Assembly: GCA_014804795.1 (NCBI GenBank) | Contig: JAAUZC010000053.1 | Coordinates: 90,147 to 154,146, forward strand | Source of the DNA: Lachnospiraceae bacterium | GTDB taxonomy: Bacteria; Bacillota; Clostridia; Lachnospirales; Lachnospiraceae | DNA length: 64,000 nucleotides | Reading direction: 5' to 3' | In this document: piece after piece, positions 29,707-42,977 of the stretch | Layout of the letters: the number at the start of each line of letters is the position of its first letter | Position numbering within the stretch: the stretch's first letter is position 1 | The notes under the pieces: model-generated | What the model saw: the letters and a program-made list of their open reading frames with translations, nothing else | Told to the model about the DNA's origin: nothing | Databases searched by the model: none | Program-made: the position numbers and the translations under genes

Positions 29707-29743
29707 AACGGCGGTAGCAGCAGGCTGCTCACCGCCGTTTTTT
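29707..29743 (+). terminator. Hairpin with T-tract between binding protein and permease genes
   Basis: AACGGCGGT...GCAG/CTGC...ACCGCCGTTTTTTG. Confidence 0.8.
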
Positions 29744-29799
29744 GAACAAGGGAAAGAATTTTTTCCTGCCCGATTGATAAAAAGGAGGTGCTCTGGTTC

Positions 29800-30687
29800 A
29801 TGAAGAAACGGTCAGGCCGTAATGGATTTATCTTTCTGTGTGCGGCACCCGCAGTGATTCTGTTTACGATTTTTATGGTTATTCCGACGATCAATGTATT
29901 CAGAATGTCGTTATTTAAACGCAGTGCCTATTCTACAACAGAAGACTTTGTAGGACTGGAAAATTTTACCCGTCTGCTGAAAGACGCAAACTTTATCCGT
30001 TCCATGCAGAATACGATTCTGCTGATCGTAGTAGTGACGATCATTACGTTCGGATTTGCCCTGGTATTTGCGGCAATTTTGACAAGAGAGGAAATTAAGG
30101 GACAGAATTTCTTCAGAATTATTTTCTATATTCCGAATATTCTGTCGGTTGTCGTTATTTCCGCTATTTTCAGTGCGATTTATGATACAAACAACGGTAC
30201 ATTAAACAGCTTGTTATCCCTGTTTTCCAAAGAGAGTGTAGCGATCCTCTGGAAGGGAGAGGATATGGTTATGACCAGCCTGATCATTGCCATGATCTGG
30301 CAGGCGATCGGTTACTATATGGTTATGTATATGGCTTCCATGGCCAGCATACCGGTGAGCTTGTATGAAAGTACCAGCCTGGACGGTGCGGGAAGGATCA
30401 CACAGTTTTTCCAGATCACGCTGCCGCTCATCTGGACCAACATCCGTACAACGCTGACTTTCTTTATCATCAGTACGATCAATATGGCATTCCTGTTTGT
30501 CAAGGCAATGACTTCGGGCGGTCCCAACGGTGCTTCCGAAGTGGCATTGTCCTATATGTATAAGCAGGCGTATACCAACTCTTCATATGGCTATGGGATG
30601 GCGATCGGCGCATTGGTGTTTGTTTTCTCCTTTGCCCTGTCTGCGTTAGTCAATGCGGTTACAAAGCGCGAACCGCTGGAATTTTAG
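29800..30687 (+). CDS. Sugar ABC transporter permease (MalF-like)
   Basis: ESTSLDGAGRITQFFQITLPLIW (EAA-loop), multiple TMs. Confidence 0.9.
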   Translation: MKKRSGRNGFIFLCAAPAVILFTIFMVIPTINVFRMSLFKRSAYSTTEDFVGLENFTRLLKDANFIRSMQNTILLIVVVTIITFGFALVFAAILTREEIKGQNFFRIIFYIPNILSVVVISAIFSAIYDTNNGTLNSLLSLFSKESVAILWKGEDMVMTSLIIAMIWQAIGYYMVMYMASMASIPVSLYESTSLDGAGRITQFFQITLPLIWTNIRTTLTFFIISTINMAFLFVKAMTSGGPNGASEVALSYMYKQAYTNSSYGYGMAIGALVFVFSFALSALVNAVTKREPLEF

Positions 30688-30700
30688 GGGGTGCTGGAAG

Positions 30701-31588
30701 ATGGAAAAAACAAACAGATCATCAGCCGACAGGCTGTATAAGATATTTATATATGTGGCGCTTATTACACTGGCGATCACGATTGTTATTCCGGTGGCCT
30801 GGGTATTTATGGCTTCTATCAAGGAAAACAGTGAGTTCTACGGCAATCCGTGGGCGATGCCGGCCGGTTTTTATTTTCAGAACTTTATTGACGCCTGGGG
30901 AAAGGCCAGAATGGGCGAGTATATGCTGAATTCCGTATTGGTTACAGCACTGGCGTTGGCAATTCTTTTAGTAGTGGCGCTTCCGGCGGCTTATGTGTTT
31001 TCAAGGTTTGAGTTCAAAGGAAGAAAGTTTTTGAACATAGCTTTCATGGGCGGACTGTTTATCAATGTAAACTATATTGTTGTGCCGATCTTTTTGATGC
31101 TTGTGGACGGCGATAAATTTTTGAAAAACGTCATTGGAAGCGGATTTCTTTTAAATAATGTTGTTGTATTGGCGGTAGTTTATGCGTCGACAGCATTGCC
31201 GTTTACAATCTATTTGCTGTCAGGCTATTTTTCAACGCTGGCGCATGATTATGAAGAAGCGGCTTATATCGACGGTGCCGGATACGGGACGACCATGTTA
31301 AAGATCATCTTCCCGATGGCGCAGCCTTCGATCATTACGGTCATCCTGTTCAATTTCCTTTCTTTCTGGAATGAGTACATCATCGCGATGACATTGTTAT
31401 CCGATCCGAAGGGCAGTAAGACTTTGCCGGTAGGTTTGATGCAGCTTACACAGGCACAGCAGTCAGCGGCTCAGTATGGCCAGCTCTATGCAGGTCTGGT
31501 ACTGGTAATGCTGCCGACTCTGATTCTTTACATCTGCGTGCAGAAGAAATTGACCCAGGGTATGACTCTTGGCGGTCTGAAAGGGTAA
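30701..31588 (+). CDS. Sugar ABC transporter permease (MalG-like)
   Basis: EEAAYIDGAGYGTTMLKIIFPMAQPSIITVILFNFLSFWNEYIIAMTLL. Confidence 0.9.
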   Translation: MEKTNRSSADRLYKIFIYVALITLAITIVIPVAWVFMASIKENSEFYGNPWAMPAGFYFQNFIDAWGKARMGEYMLNSVLVTALALAILLVVALPAAYVFSRFEFKGRKFLNIAFMGGLFINVNYIVVPIFLMLVDGDKFLKNVIGSGFLLNNVVVLAVVYASTALPFTIYLLSGYFSTLAHDYEEAAYIDGAGYGTTMLKIIFPMAQPSIITVILFNFLSFWNEYIIAMTLLSDPKGSKTLPVGLMQLTQAQQSAAQYGQLYAGLVLVMLPTLILYICVQKKLTQGMTLGGLKG

Positions 31589-31597
31589 GGTGAGAGT

Positions 31598-31798
31598 ATG
31601 AATTTTTGGAAAGAACATGGCAGCCTGCGCATGGCAATTATAGCAGCGTTCTTCGTGGTGGGACTTGTGCTTATCATAGTTGGCTGGAAAATGACGGGAA
31701 AACTGGCAGGTCTTGGATTGATGTTAGTTGGTCTGGTATTGCTTCTGGCAGCGCTTATGATCTATAATAAGCCTTTTGAGGACCCGAAAAAACGTTAG
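31598..31798 (+). CDS. Small two-TM membrane protein in sugar operon
   Basis: 66 aa, two hydrophobic segments, 10 nt after the permease gene. Confidence 0.65.
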   Translation: MNFWKEHGSLRMAIIAAFFVVGLVLIIVGWKMTGKLAGLGLMLVGLVLLLAALMIYNKPFEDPKKR

Positions 31799-31853
31799 TT
31801 GAAATATCGTCAGGCCCCACAGAAGGTTTACGGGGTTTGACTCCCGCGGCAGT

Positions 31854-31887
31854 CGCCAAGCGTGCATGCAGACATGCCCGTTTGGCG
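31854..31887. repeat. Intergenic hairpin upstream of GH112 gene
   Basis: CGCCAA...GCATG-CAGA-CATGC...TTGGCG nested arms. Confidence 0.6.
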
Positions 31888-31929
31888 CTCTGCCCGAAGG
31901 AATAAATAAAATTACTGAGGTACTGTAGA

Positions 31930-34101
31930 ATGACAGAGAAAATAGAGAGCAGAGGACGGGTTACAATTCCTACGGATGTGGATGTAGTGCCGGAAACACT
32001 GGAGCTGCTTGAGCGTTGGGGAGCGGATGCTATCCGCGACTGTGACGGTACAGATTACCCGGAGGCTTTGAAAGCGGTAGATGCAAGGGTATATTCTACA
32101 TATTATACGACCAGGAAAGATAATGACTGGGCAAAGGCAAACCCGGATGAGGTGCAGCAATGCTATATCATGACCGGGTTTTATACAGCAAAGGAGGAGC
32201 CTTTAAAGATTCCGCTGATGTCGGGTATCAGTAAAGAGCTTCTGATGGTCAATACCCGGGATGATATAAAACGTTGGTGGGAAGTGATGGACCGCAGTTT
32301 AGGGACTCCTGTGCCGCCCGGGGATTGGGATTATGATGAGGAGAACGGTTTTGTGATTTTGGAAAAACCGGAAGCATGGCATGAATATACAGTCAGCTTT
32401 TTGGCTTATCTGATCTGGGATCCGGTACACATGTATAATGCGGTGGTCAATGACTGGCAGGGAGTGGAGCATCAGATCACATTCGATGTACGCCAGCCCA
32501 AAACCCATGCTCATACGCTTACGCGCCTGCGTAAGTTTGTGGAGGAGCACCCTTATGTGGACGTAATTCGTTATACGACCTTTTTCCATCAGTTTACACT
32601 GATTTTTGATGAACTCAAACGGGAGAAATATGTAGACTGGTATGGCTATTCTGCATCGGTTTCCCCTTATATACTGGAGAAATTTGAAAAAGAAGCAGGA
32701 TATCCTTTCAGGCCGGAATATATTATCGATCAGGGGTATTACAATAATCAGTACAGAGAGCCCAGCCGGGAATACAAAGATTTTATGGCATTCCAGCGTC
32801 GGGAGGTAGCGGCGCTTGTGAAAGAGATTGTGGATCTGACGCATGAGCTGGGAAAAGAAGCGATGATGTTTCTTGGCGACCATTGGATCGGTACAGAGCC
32901 TTTTATGGAAGAGTTTTGTAAGATAGGGGTGGATGCAGTTGTAGGTTCTGTGGGAAACGGTTCCACTTTGCGGCTGATTTCCGATATTCCGGGCGTGCGT
33001 TATACAGAGGGACGTTTTCTGCCCTATTTCTTCCCGGATACATTCCACGAGGGCGGAGATCCGGTGAAAGAAGCAAAGGAGAATTGGGTGACTGCCAGAC
33101 GGGCCATTTTGCGGAAGCCTATTGATCGTATCGGATATGGCGGCTATCTGAAACTGGCATACAAATTCCCAGAGTTTATCGAATATGTGGAAAGCGTATG
33201 CAACGAATTCAGAGAACTTTATGAGAATATTAAGGGAACAGAAGCTTTTTGTCAGAAAAGAGTGGCTGTATTAAACTGTTGGGGGAAAATGCGTTCCTGG
33301 GGCTGCCACATGGTGCATCATGCGTTGTACCAGAAGCAGAATTACAGCTATGCGGGCGTAATCGAAGCGCTGTCCGGAGCACCGTTTGATGTGGTATTTT
33401 TATCATTTGACGACATAATAGAAAATCCGGAAATCCTGGATACGGTAGATGTAGTGATCAACGTGGGAGACGGTGATACGGCACATACCGGAGGTGCGGT
33501 CTGGGAGGATGTCAGAGTATCCTCAAGAATGCGTCAGTTTATCTATGAGGGCGGCGGATTTATCGGCATCGGAGAACCTTCCGGCCATCAGTATCAGGGG
33601 CGTTTCTTGCAGTTGGCGCCGGCGTTAGGTGTAGAAAAGGAAACAGGCTATACTCTGGGATATGATAAATATAACTGGGAGGAGCACAGAGATCATTTCA
33701 TTTTGAAGGATTGTACCGGTGAGATAGATTTCGGAGAAGGAAAGAAGAGTATTTATGCCCTCGAAGGAACTGAAATTCTGGTGCAGCGGGATAAAGAAGT
33801 GCAGATGGCGGTAAATGAATATGGAAAAGGCCGCTGTGTATATATTTCCGGTATGCCATACAGTTCCCGGAACAGTCGGGTATTATACCGGGCCGTGCTG
33901 TGGAGCAGTCATAGCGAAGAGCAGCTTCGGCAGTGGTTCTCTGATAATTATAATGTGGATGTACATGCTTATGTAAAAAACGGGAAATACTGTGTAGTCA
34001 ATAATACTTATGAGCCCCAGAACACCGTAGTTTATAAAGGAGATGGAGAGAGTTTTCCGCTTGAATTGAAAGCAAATGAAATACGGTGGTATGAGATATA
34101 G
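31930..34101 (+). CDS. 1,3-beta-galactosyl-N-acetylhexosamine phosphorylase (GH112, GNB/LNB phosphorylase)
   Basis: N-terminus GRVTIPTDVDVVPETLELLERWGADAIRDCDGTDYP and overall length match the GH112 family; next to NahK-like kinase. Confidence 0.92.
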   Translation: MTEKIESRGRVTIPTDVDVVPETLELLERWGADAIRDCDGTDYPEALKAVDARVYSTYYTTRKDNDWAKANPDEVQQCYIMTGFYTAKEEPLKIPLMSGISKELLMVNTRDDIKRWWEVMDRSLGTPVPPGDWDYDEENGFVILEKPEAWHEYTVSFLAYLIWDPVHMYNAVVNDWQGVEHQITFDVRQPKTHAHTLTRLRKFVEEHPYVDVIRYTTFFHQFTLIFDELKREKYVDWYGYSASVSPYILEKFEKEAGYPFRPEYIIDQGYYNNQYREPSREYKDFMAFQRREVAALVKEIVDLTHELGKEAMMFLGDHWIGTEPFMEEFCKIGVDAVVGSVGNGSTLRLISDIPGVRYTEGRFLPYFFPDTFHEGGDPVKEAKENWVTARRAILRKPIDRIGYGGYLKLAYKFPEFIEYVESVCNEFRELYENIKGTEAFCQKRVAVLNCWGKMRSWGCHMVHHALYQKQNYSYAGVIEALSGAPFDVVFLSFDDIIENPEILDTVDVVINVGDGDTAHTGGAVWEDVRVSSRMRQFIYEGGGFIGIGEPSGHQYQGRFLQLAPALGVEKETGYTLGYDKYNWEEHRDHFILKDCTGEIDFGEGKKSIYALEGTEILVQRDKEVQMAVNEYGKGRCVYISGMPYSSRNSRVLYRAVLWSSHSEEQLRQWFSDNYNVDVHAYVKNGKYCVVNNTYEPQNTVVYKGDGESFPLELKANEIRWYEI

Positions 34102-37323
<3,222 letters not shown>

Positions 37324-37415
37324 TAAGAGGTATTTTCAGCCGGATCGGTTATTGAAACAGGGTATAAAAGAGTCGGTTCATAAATAAATCAGGGTATACA
37401 GGAAAGGAAAAGATT

Positions 37416-38522
37416 ATGGCAAGAGAAGAAAGAGAAGTATTACAAATTGCAGAGCAGTTCGAGATGGAGGGGGTGGCAAAGGGTGCTGCGCCGCATGGTA
37501 ACGGGCATATCAATGACACATATCTGATAACGTGTGAGACAGATGCCGAATCCAAAAAGTATATTTTGCAGCGCGTCAATCACGAGATTTTTAAAAAGCC
37601 CTGGGAGCTGATGGAAAATGTCGTGAAAGTAACAGAATTTTTACAAAATAAGATCAAAGAAAACGGAGGAGATCCGGAACGTGAGACACTGCATGTTGTG
37701 CCGGCGAAAGACGGAACCTTTTATTACAAGGCAGAGGGCGGAAGTTATTGGCGGATGTACCGGTTTATTGATGGAGCAACCAGTTATGATGTAGTAAAAG
37801 AGCCGAAAGACTTTTATGAGAGTGCGTTAGCTTTCGGGCATTTCCAGAAACTGCTTGCAGATTATCCGGCGAAAGAGCTCTTTGAGACAATCCCGAATTT
37901 CCACAATACGGTGGACCGCCTTGCGAACTTCAAAAAGGCGCTTGAGGAGGATGCCATGCACAGGGCGGCGGAAGTGCAGGAGGAAATTCAGTTTGTACTG
38001 GACAGAGAGAAAGACTGTCATATACTCTGCGATATGCTTTCGGCAGGAGAGATTCCGCTGCGGGTAACGCACAACGATACGAAGTTGAATAATATCATGA
38101 TCGATAATGAAACGAGAAAAGGCATCTGTATTATTGATCTGGATACGGTAATGCCGGGTTCCGCATTGTATGACTATGGTGATTCTATCCGTTTTGGCGC
38201 TAATACAGGGGAGGAAGATGAGAAAGATCTGTCGAAGATATCCTGCGATCTGGAATTGTTTGATCTTTATACAAAAGGGTATATAGAGGGCTGTGAGGGT
38301 TCTCTGACGCCGTTGGAGATCAGAATGATGCCGATGGGGGCAAAGCTTATGACACTGGAGTGCGGCATGCGCTTTCTGGCCGATTATCTGGAGGGAGATC
38401 ACTACTTTAAGATTCATAGGCCGGAGCACAATCTTGACCGGGCGAGAACACAGTTTTGTATGGTGAAGGATATGGAAGATAAATGGGAGAAGATGCAGAA
38501 GATCGTGGAGAAGTATCTGTAG
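37416..38522 (+). CDS. nahK: N-acetylhexosamine 1-kinase-like aminoglycoside phosphotransferase family protein
   Basis: LRVTHNDTKLNNIMIDNETRKGICIIDLDTVMPGSALYDYGDSIR; adjacent to GH112 gene. Confidence 0.85.
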   Translation: MAREEREVLQIAEQFEMEGVAKGAAPHGNGHINDTYLITCETDAESKKYILQRVNHEIFKKPWELMENVVKVTEFLQNKIKENGGDPERETLHVVPAKDGTFYYKAEGGSYWRMYRFIDGATSYDVVKEPKDFYESALAFGHFQKLLADYPAKELFETIPNFHNTVDRLANFKKALEEDAMHRAAEVQEEIQFVLDREKDCHILCDMLSAGEIPLRVTHNDTKLNNIMIDNETRKGICIIDLDTVMPGSALYDYGDSIRFGANTGEEDEKDLSKISCDLELFDLYTKGYIEGCEGSLTPLEIRMMPMGAKLMTLECGMRFLADYLEGDHYFKIHRPEHNLDRARTQFCMVKDMEDKWEKMQKIVEKYL

Positions 38523-38565
38523 AAGGCAGTCAGAATCGGTAAAACGTTTCAGGCTTATATATTTG

Positions 38566-38597
38566 GGAGTGTGGTGAAAACCATGCTCCTTTTATTT
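38566..38597 (+). terminator. Operon terminator after nahK
   Basis: GGAGTGTGGT-GAAA-ACCATGCTCC-TTTTATTTTG. Confidence 0.8.
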
Positions 38598-38753
38598 TGT
38601 TCAGGCATGTTACATAAGCGACCAATACAGGAATATATATAAGAGGTTATATTTTGCATATAAATAATAAGACCTCAGGGTATCAGATGATTCTGAAGGT
38701 ATCAATACAGATAAAAGAAAATATGGGTGCTTGTAATTGGGAGTATAGAGCAA

Positions 38754-39470
38754 ATGATAAGAATCGGAATTTGTGATGACATGATAGAGCAACTTCAGAT
38801 GCAGAAGGAGATAGTGCGGAATATAACAAATGGTATAGCCTTGAATGTGGAGATAGAATGTTTCCAAAGTGCAGAGGATTTGCTATGCGAAATTGAACAA
38901 AAGGGACATATGGATATGATTCTTCTGGATATTAAAATGAGTGAGATGAATGGAATTGAAGCGGCCAGGAGAATTCGGGAAAAAGATAATAGGGTAATTC
39001 TGATTTTTATTTCTTACTATGATCAATATTGTAAGGAAATGATCAACGTACAGCCATTTGCTTTTATAGACAAACCTGTTTCAGAAAAACAGATGGAAAC
39101 GACTTTCAAATGTGCCGTTAAAGTGTTGAGCGAAAAAGAAGAACTATTTGAATATTCATATAAAAAGGTTTCATATAAAATTCTAATAAGAAAAATTCGC
39201 TTTTTTGAGAGTGATAAGAGAGTGATCAATATTTACAGTACAGACGGAGTTGATTCATTTTATAATAAATTGGATGAAGTAGAAAAGCAGTTGAAGCAGA
39301 TGGACATAAAATTTTTAAGAATTAGTAAATCATATCTGGTGAATATGAATTATGTGAAAGAATTTCGATATGAAAAAATTGTAATGAATGATGGTAAAGA
39401 ATTGAGAATTGGTCACAGGTACAAAGATGAAATAAGAAAAAGCTATATCAAGGCGATGGAAGAGAGCTGA
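38754..39470 (+). CDS. LytTR-family response regulator
   Basis: MIRIGICDDMIEQLQ receiver; LytTR domain FLRISKSYLVNMNYVKEFRYEKIVMNDGKELRIGHRYKDEI. Confidence 0.88.
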   Translation: MIRIGICDDMIEQLQMQKEIVRNITNGIALNVEIECFQSAEDLLCEIEQKGHMDMILLDIKMSEMNGIEAARRIREKDNRVILIFISYYDQYCKEMINVQPFAFIDKPVSEKQMETTFKCAVKVLSEKEELFEYSYKKVSYKILIRKIRFFESDKRVINIYSTDGVDSFYNKLDEVEKQLKQMDIKFLRISKSYLVNMNYVKEFRYEKIVMNDGKELRIGHRYKDEIRKSYIKAMEES

Positions 39471-39518
39471 TTGATATAGGCAGCATTGCAAAAGTTTTAA
39501 TAATTTCAATTGTGTGAT

Positions 39519-39547
39519 GATGCGCCGTTTGTGCGCATCTTTTTTGT
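39519..39547 (+). terminator. Terminator after first LytTR gene
   Basis: GATGCGC-CGTTTGT-GCGCATC-TTTTTTT. Confidence 0.85.
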
Positions 39548-39692
39548 GTAACAATAAAAAATTACAGATAAACAGGTTATTTTTTACATTTAAGAGATTT
39601 CTTGTCAAAAAATGGTATTATCAAGAAAGAAAAGGAGACGATTAACATTGGCTCAGCAGTAAAAAGACATATGAGAAAAATGAAAAGAATAG

Positions 39693-39860
39693 ATCATATT
39701 TCTGTTGGATGCCAGTAAATCAATGCAGAAGGATGGACAATGGATTGAAGCGGCAGACAGTGCATGCATGATAGCGGCAACATTGCCGGAAGAGTATGAG
39801 GTGGCTTTGCTGGTATATAATACAGAAATTATTTATCAGGAAGATTTCGGAAATGTTTGA
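39693..39860 (+). pseudogene. Remnant of a VWA-domain gene homologous to the one at 44709
   Basis: Manual translation IIFLLDASKSMQKDGQWIEAADSACMIAATLPEEYEVALLVYNTEIIYQEDFGNV*, preceded by in-frame stops; aligns with AVVFLLDASGSMKTNDPQRYAIDSIAQLIYSLPENYEVGFVAYNTEVCAYQNLLDN. Confidence 0.8.
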
Positions 39861-39998
39861 TGCAGATGTCACAGATAAAAGAAAAGTATAATCCAGCAGT
39901 GATGATAGAACTTTAAAATATTGGGTTTATGCTATGTAGAAGAAGTCCATGGTGAGCCTTTTGGAATAAAAATAAAAAGTACATAAGAGGGAACTGCT

Positions 39999-40760
39999 AT
40001 GTTGCAAATAGCGATTTGTGATGATGAAGAAGAGGATTTATTGAATACGCAAAGATTGGTAAAAAGTGTAATGGATCATTTTTCGGTTCGCTATAATATT
40101 CAAACCTTTGACGTGGGAAAAGAATTGTTGGAAGTTTCAGTTTTATTTGATCTGATTTTTTTGGACATCAGGCTGGCGGGGGAGGATGGGATTGAAATAG
40201 GGAAGAAAATATACTGGAAAAACAGAAATGCAAAAGTTATTTTCCAGACCCATTTTAGGGAAAAGTGCAGTGATGCAGTTAATAAATCACATGCATTTGC
40301 TTTTTTATCAAAACCTGTGGAAGAGGAACTTTTAAAAAAGCAGGTGGAAGAGTTTTTGTGGACGAGGGAGAATCGGCAGGATATGTGGATTTCTTTTAAA
40401 CATATAGAGTGGGTATCTTCGGAGGAGAAAGTGGAGAGACAGACCATAAGATTACCTGTACGGGAGATTATTTATTTCGAGGTTATAAAAAGCAAGAAGA
40501 TTATTAAAACAGTAACAGAAAGAGGAAATTTCTTGTATTCAGGGATATTTTGTGAACTGGAGGAAAGAATTCTCCCGTTTGGTTTTGGAGTATGCAGCAG
40601 GGGAATTATGGTAAATTTTGATAAAGTTCAAAGGATGGAAAAAAGGGAACTGATTATGAGCAATGGGGTGCATCTGCCTTTATCTCAAAGAAGAAGTAAA
40701 GTTTTTCGGGAAAGTATGAGTGATTTTTTTTGTAATTCCATAGGAAATGGATATGTGTAA
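39999..40760 (+). CDS. LytTR-family response regulator
   Basis: MLQIAICDDEEEDLLNTQRLV...DLIFLDIRLAGEDGIE; C-terminal LytTR CSRGIMVNFDKVQRMEKRELIMSNGVHLPLSQRR. Confidence 0.88.
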   Translation: MLQIAICDDEEEDLLNTQRLVKSVMDHFSVRYNIQTFDVGKELLEVSVLFDLIFLDIRLAGEDGIEIGKKIYWKNRNAKVIFQTHFREKCSDAVNKSHAFAFLSKPVEEELLKKQVEEFLWTRENRQDMWISFKHIEWVSSEEKVERQTIRLPVREIIYFEVIKSKKIIKTVTERGNFLYSGIFCELEERILPFGFGVCSRGIMVNFDKVQRMEKRELIMSNGVHLPLSQRRSKVFRESMSDFFCNSIGNGYV

Positions 40761-41061
40761 AACAGAGTTGTTATTCTCATTGTTTGTTTCCTGTATTGTT
40801 ATTGTATTTATAATGTTCCAGTTCTGGAATGAAAAATATGAAAAGAAATACCAGAATAAATATCTAAATAAGCTTCTGGCATCTGTTTATGTAATCAGCG
40901 TTACAGAGACCATAGGAGTATATCTGATAGACTTTTTGATGAAGATATTGGATATCACACCGGATAAGCGGGAACTTTTGAACAGCATTGAGTACGCTTT
41001 TTCTAAAATAGTCATGTTGTTTCTTTATTATGTGTTGTTTGCGAAGCTATGGAAAAAGTGA
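40747..41061 (+). pseudogene. Possible truncated AgrC-like sensor kinase (N-terminal TM portion only) or small membrane protein
   Basis: 104 aa with TM helices, overlaps the LytTR gene 3' end, no H-box or ATPase domain downstream. Confidence 0.4.
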
Positions 41062-41198
41062 ATATTGAAAAACAAATTTAGAAGTAAAAGAGTAGGTTTG
41101 AAGAAATTCATTTAAAAAGAGTGCACTGCTGTCGGGGGTTGAAGTTTGTACGGAAATGTATGGCCGAGTTTAGATATTGGAGCTGGAAGGCAGTCATA

Positions 41199-41258
41199 GT
41201 CCCTGCTATCCGTGGCTTGTGCCTCGGCGATGAATAGCAGGGGACACTAATGATAGTG
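41199..41258. repeat. Intergenic hairpins, potential structured RNA
   Basis: GTCCCTGCTAT...ATAGCAGGGGAC followed by CACTA-ATGA-TAGTG. Confidence 0.5.
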
Positions 41259-41289
41259 CTAAAGATGGTGTGAACAATTGATTTTAGCT

Positions 41290-41985
41290 CTATTCTATTG
41301 TGGAAACAAGGTCATTTAAATCTTTCAACATTGCTGACATTTGAAGGCAATCTTGTTCCATTAGACTATCGCTATTAGCATATAAGGAAACATTGTTTAC
41401 CATTTTTTGCAGTAATTCAATCAGAGCCCCAAATTCGTATTTAGATACGCTGCTATTAATATTGATAATTGAAGAATGCTCAGGATATCTGAAGTTATCT
41501 TTCATATGCAATTTTCTTTGTTGGTTGTGCGGAATGAATGTTGCATGTAAAGTGGATATTATAACTGATAGTTCTCTGATTTTTAATTTTGCGAAATTAA
41601 TATTAGAAGTCAGATATTGCTCATCGTAAAAAATATCCTTTAAATTGAGCGCCTGTTCCTTTGTCAGACTAATTGTATTGACAAGATCCTTTCGGCTGTG
41701 AAATTTCATTTTTTTGAACCTGATATTTTTAAAAAGCTTTGTACTGATTGGAATTGCGGCGGACAGAATTCCCCATAAAGCAAAAAACAACAGAAGGATA
41801 CCCACAAAAAGGAGAGTATTGCTTTTTATATTACTATTATCCGAAATGACGATATATTGTGTCTCATTGGGTTGAATTATATAAGAGTTGTGGGATAAAG
41901 AGCTGCATAATAAGTTAGTTATAATACTTGAAGCAACTGCTGTAATTGCTTTCCAAAGCTTTGATTCAGATAATTGGTTTGTCAT
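41290..41985 (-). CDS. Hypothetical membrane protein
   Basis: 231 aa ORF with two TM segments, no recognised domain. Confidence 0.6.
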   Translation of the reverse strand: MTNQLSESKLWKAITAVASSIITNLLCSSLSHNSYIIQPNETQYIVISDNSNIKSNTLLFVGILLLFFALWGILSAAIPISTKLFKNIRFKKMKFHSRKDLVNTISLTKEQALNLKDIFYDEQYLTSNINFAKLKIRELSVIISTLHATFIPHNQQRKLHMKDNFRYPEHSSIININSSVSKYEFGALIELLQKMVNNVSLYANSDSLMEQDCLQMSAMLKDLNDLVSTIE

Positions 41986-42129
41986 AATATAGGGCTGATC
42001 CTTTCTATGGTGTTGTATGTTCCGGCATAATCCAATACATTATGGCGGTATATGCCGGAACTCGTTGATATTGAAGTTGTTTTCTAATTTTAATAAAGCA
42101 TTAGAAGAAAACATATAAACAGGGGACTT

Positions 42130-42729
42130 TTATTCCTCATCCTGAGGTTTATTTCGCGGAACAGGCGGAAGTTGATTATTGGAGAGAGCAATATTTCCGG
42201 CTTCAATGGCTTTGCAAATTGGGTGATGACATCCATAGAAAAATTCCGCTAATTGATCATCCGGATTGTTTTCAAAATAGTTCCCTACAATAATGTGGAG
42301 TGTTTCAATATATTTCAGGCATTCGTTTGCTTTTGGAGATTTGCCGTATAAAAGGGTATACATAACATACAGGTATATCAAGCTATAGCAGCTAATATGT
42401 TTTTTTTCATCTTCAAAAGCCTTGATTAAACGCTTTAGCTGCCTTAGAGATACAAAGGTAGCCATGTTTTCTTCCAGACTGAAACGTTCAGGCATTCCCA
42501 GAATGAATGCTTTGGTTTTCTGGACAATAAATTTTTTAGTGCGTCCTTCATAAAACATATGGGTATCCATATCATAAAGCTGTACGTCACCATCTCCAAA
42601 AGGATTAGCTTTCGCAACGGCGTTAATCAGCTCCATCAGGTTGAGAGAATTAAGAAATTCTTTTGTTTCATTATATGTTTCAGACAGATTAATATACGCC
42701 CGTTCGAGACAATGTGTAAAGAAACTCAT
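42130..42729 (-). CDS. Hypothetical protein
   Basis: Start at Met preceded by AAAGGAGGTACAATCC; no recognised domain. Confidence 0.6.
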   Translation of the reverse strand: MSFFTHCLERAYINLSETYNETKEFLNSLNLMELINAVAKANPFGDGDVQLYDMDTHMFYEGRTKKFIVQKTKAFILGMPERFSLEENMATFVSLRQLKRLIKAFEDEKKHISCYSLIYLYVMYTLLYGKSPKANECLKYIETLHIIVGNYFENNPDDQLAEFFYGCHHPICKAIEAGNIALSNNQLPPVPRNKPQDEE

Positions 42730-42977
42730 GGATTGTACCTCCTTTATTATTATCATGATTTCAAAATAGTTAAGACAGTTTCTATTTGAAAGTATTACTG
42801 TGGCTGATTCCACAAAGTGTAATGATTAACGGTATTGATTGAGGTTAGTATAGCAAAGAATTTAATAAAAATCCATTGAGCATAATGGCGAAAACTATCA
42901 GGCGCAGTCAAGAATTATAGAGTAAATATTAGTTTATAAAATCTGTTATTGACATATCTAAGCTAAGATATAAAAGA

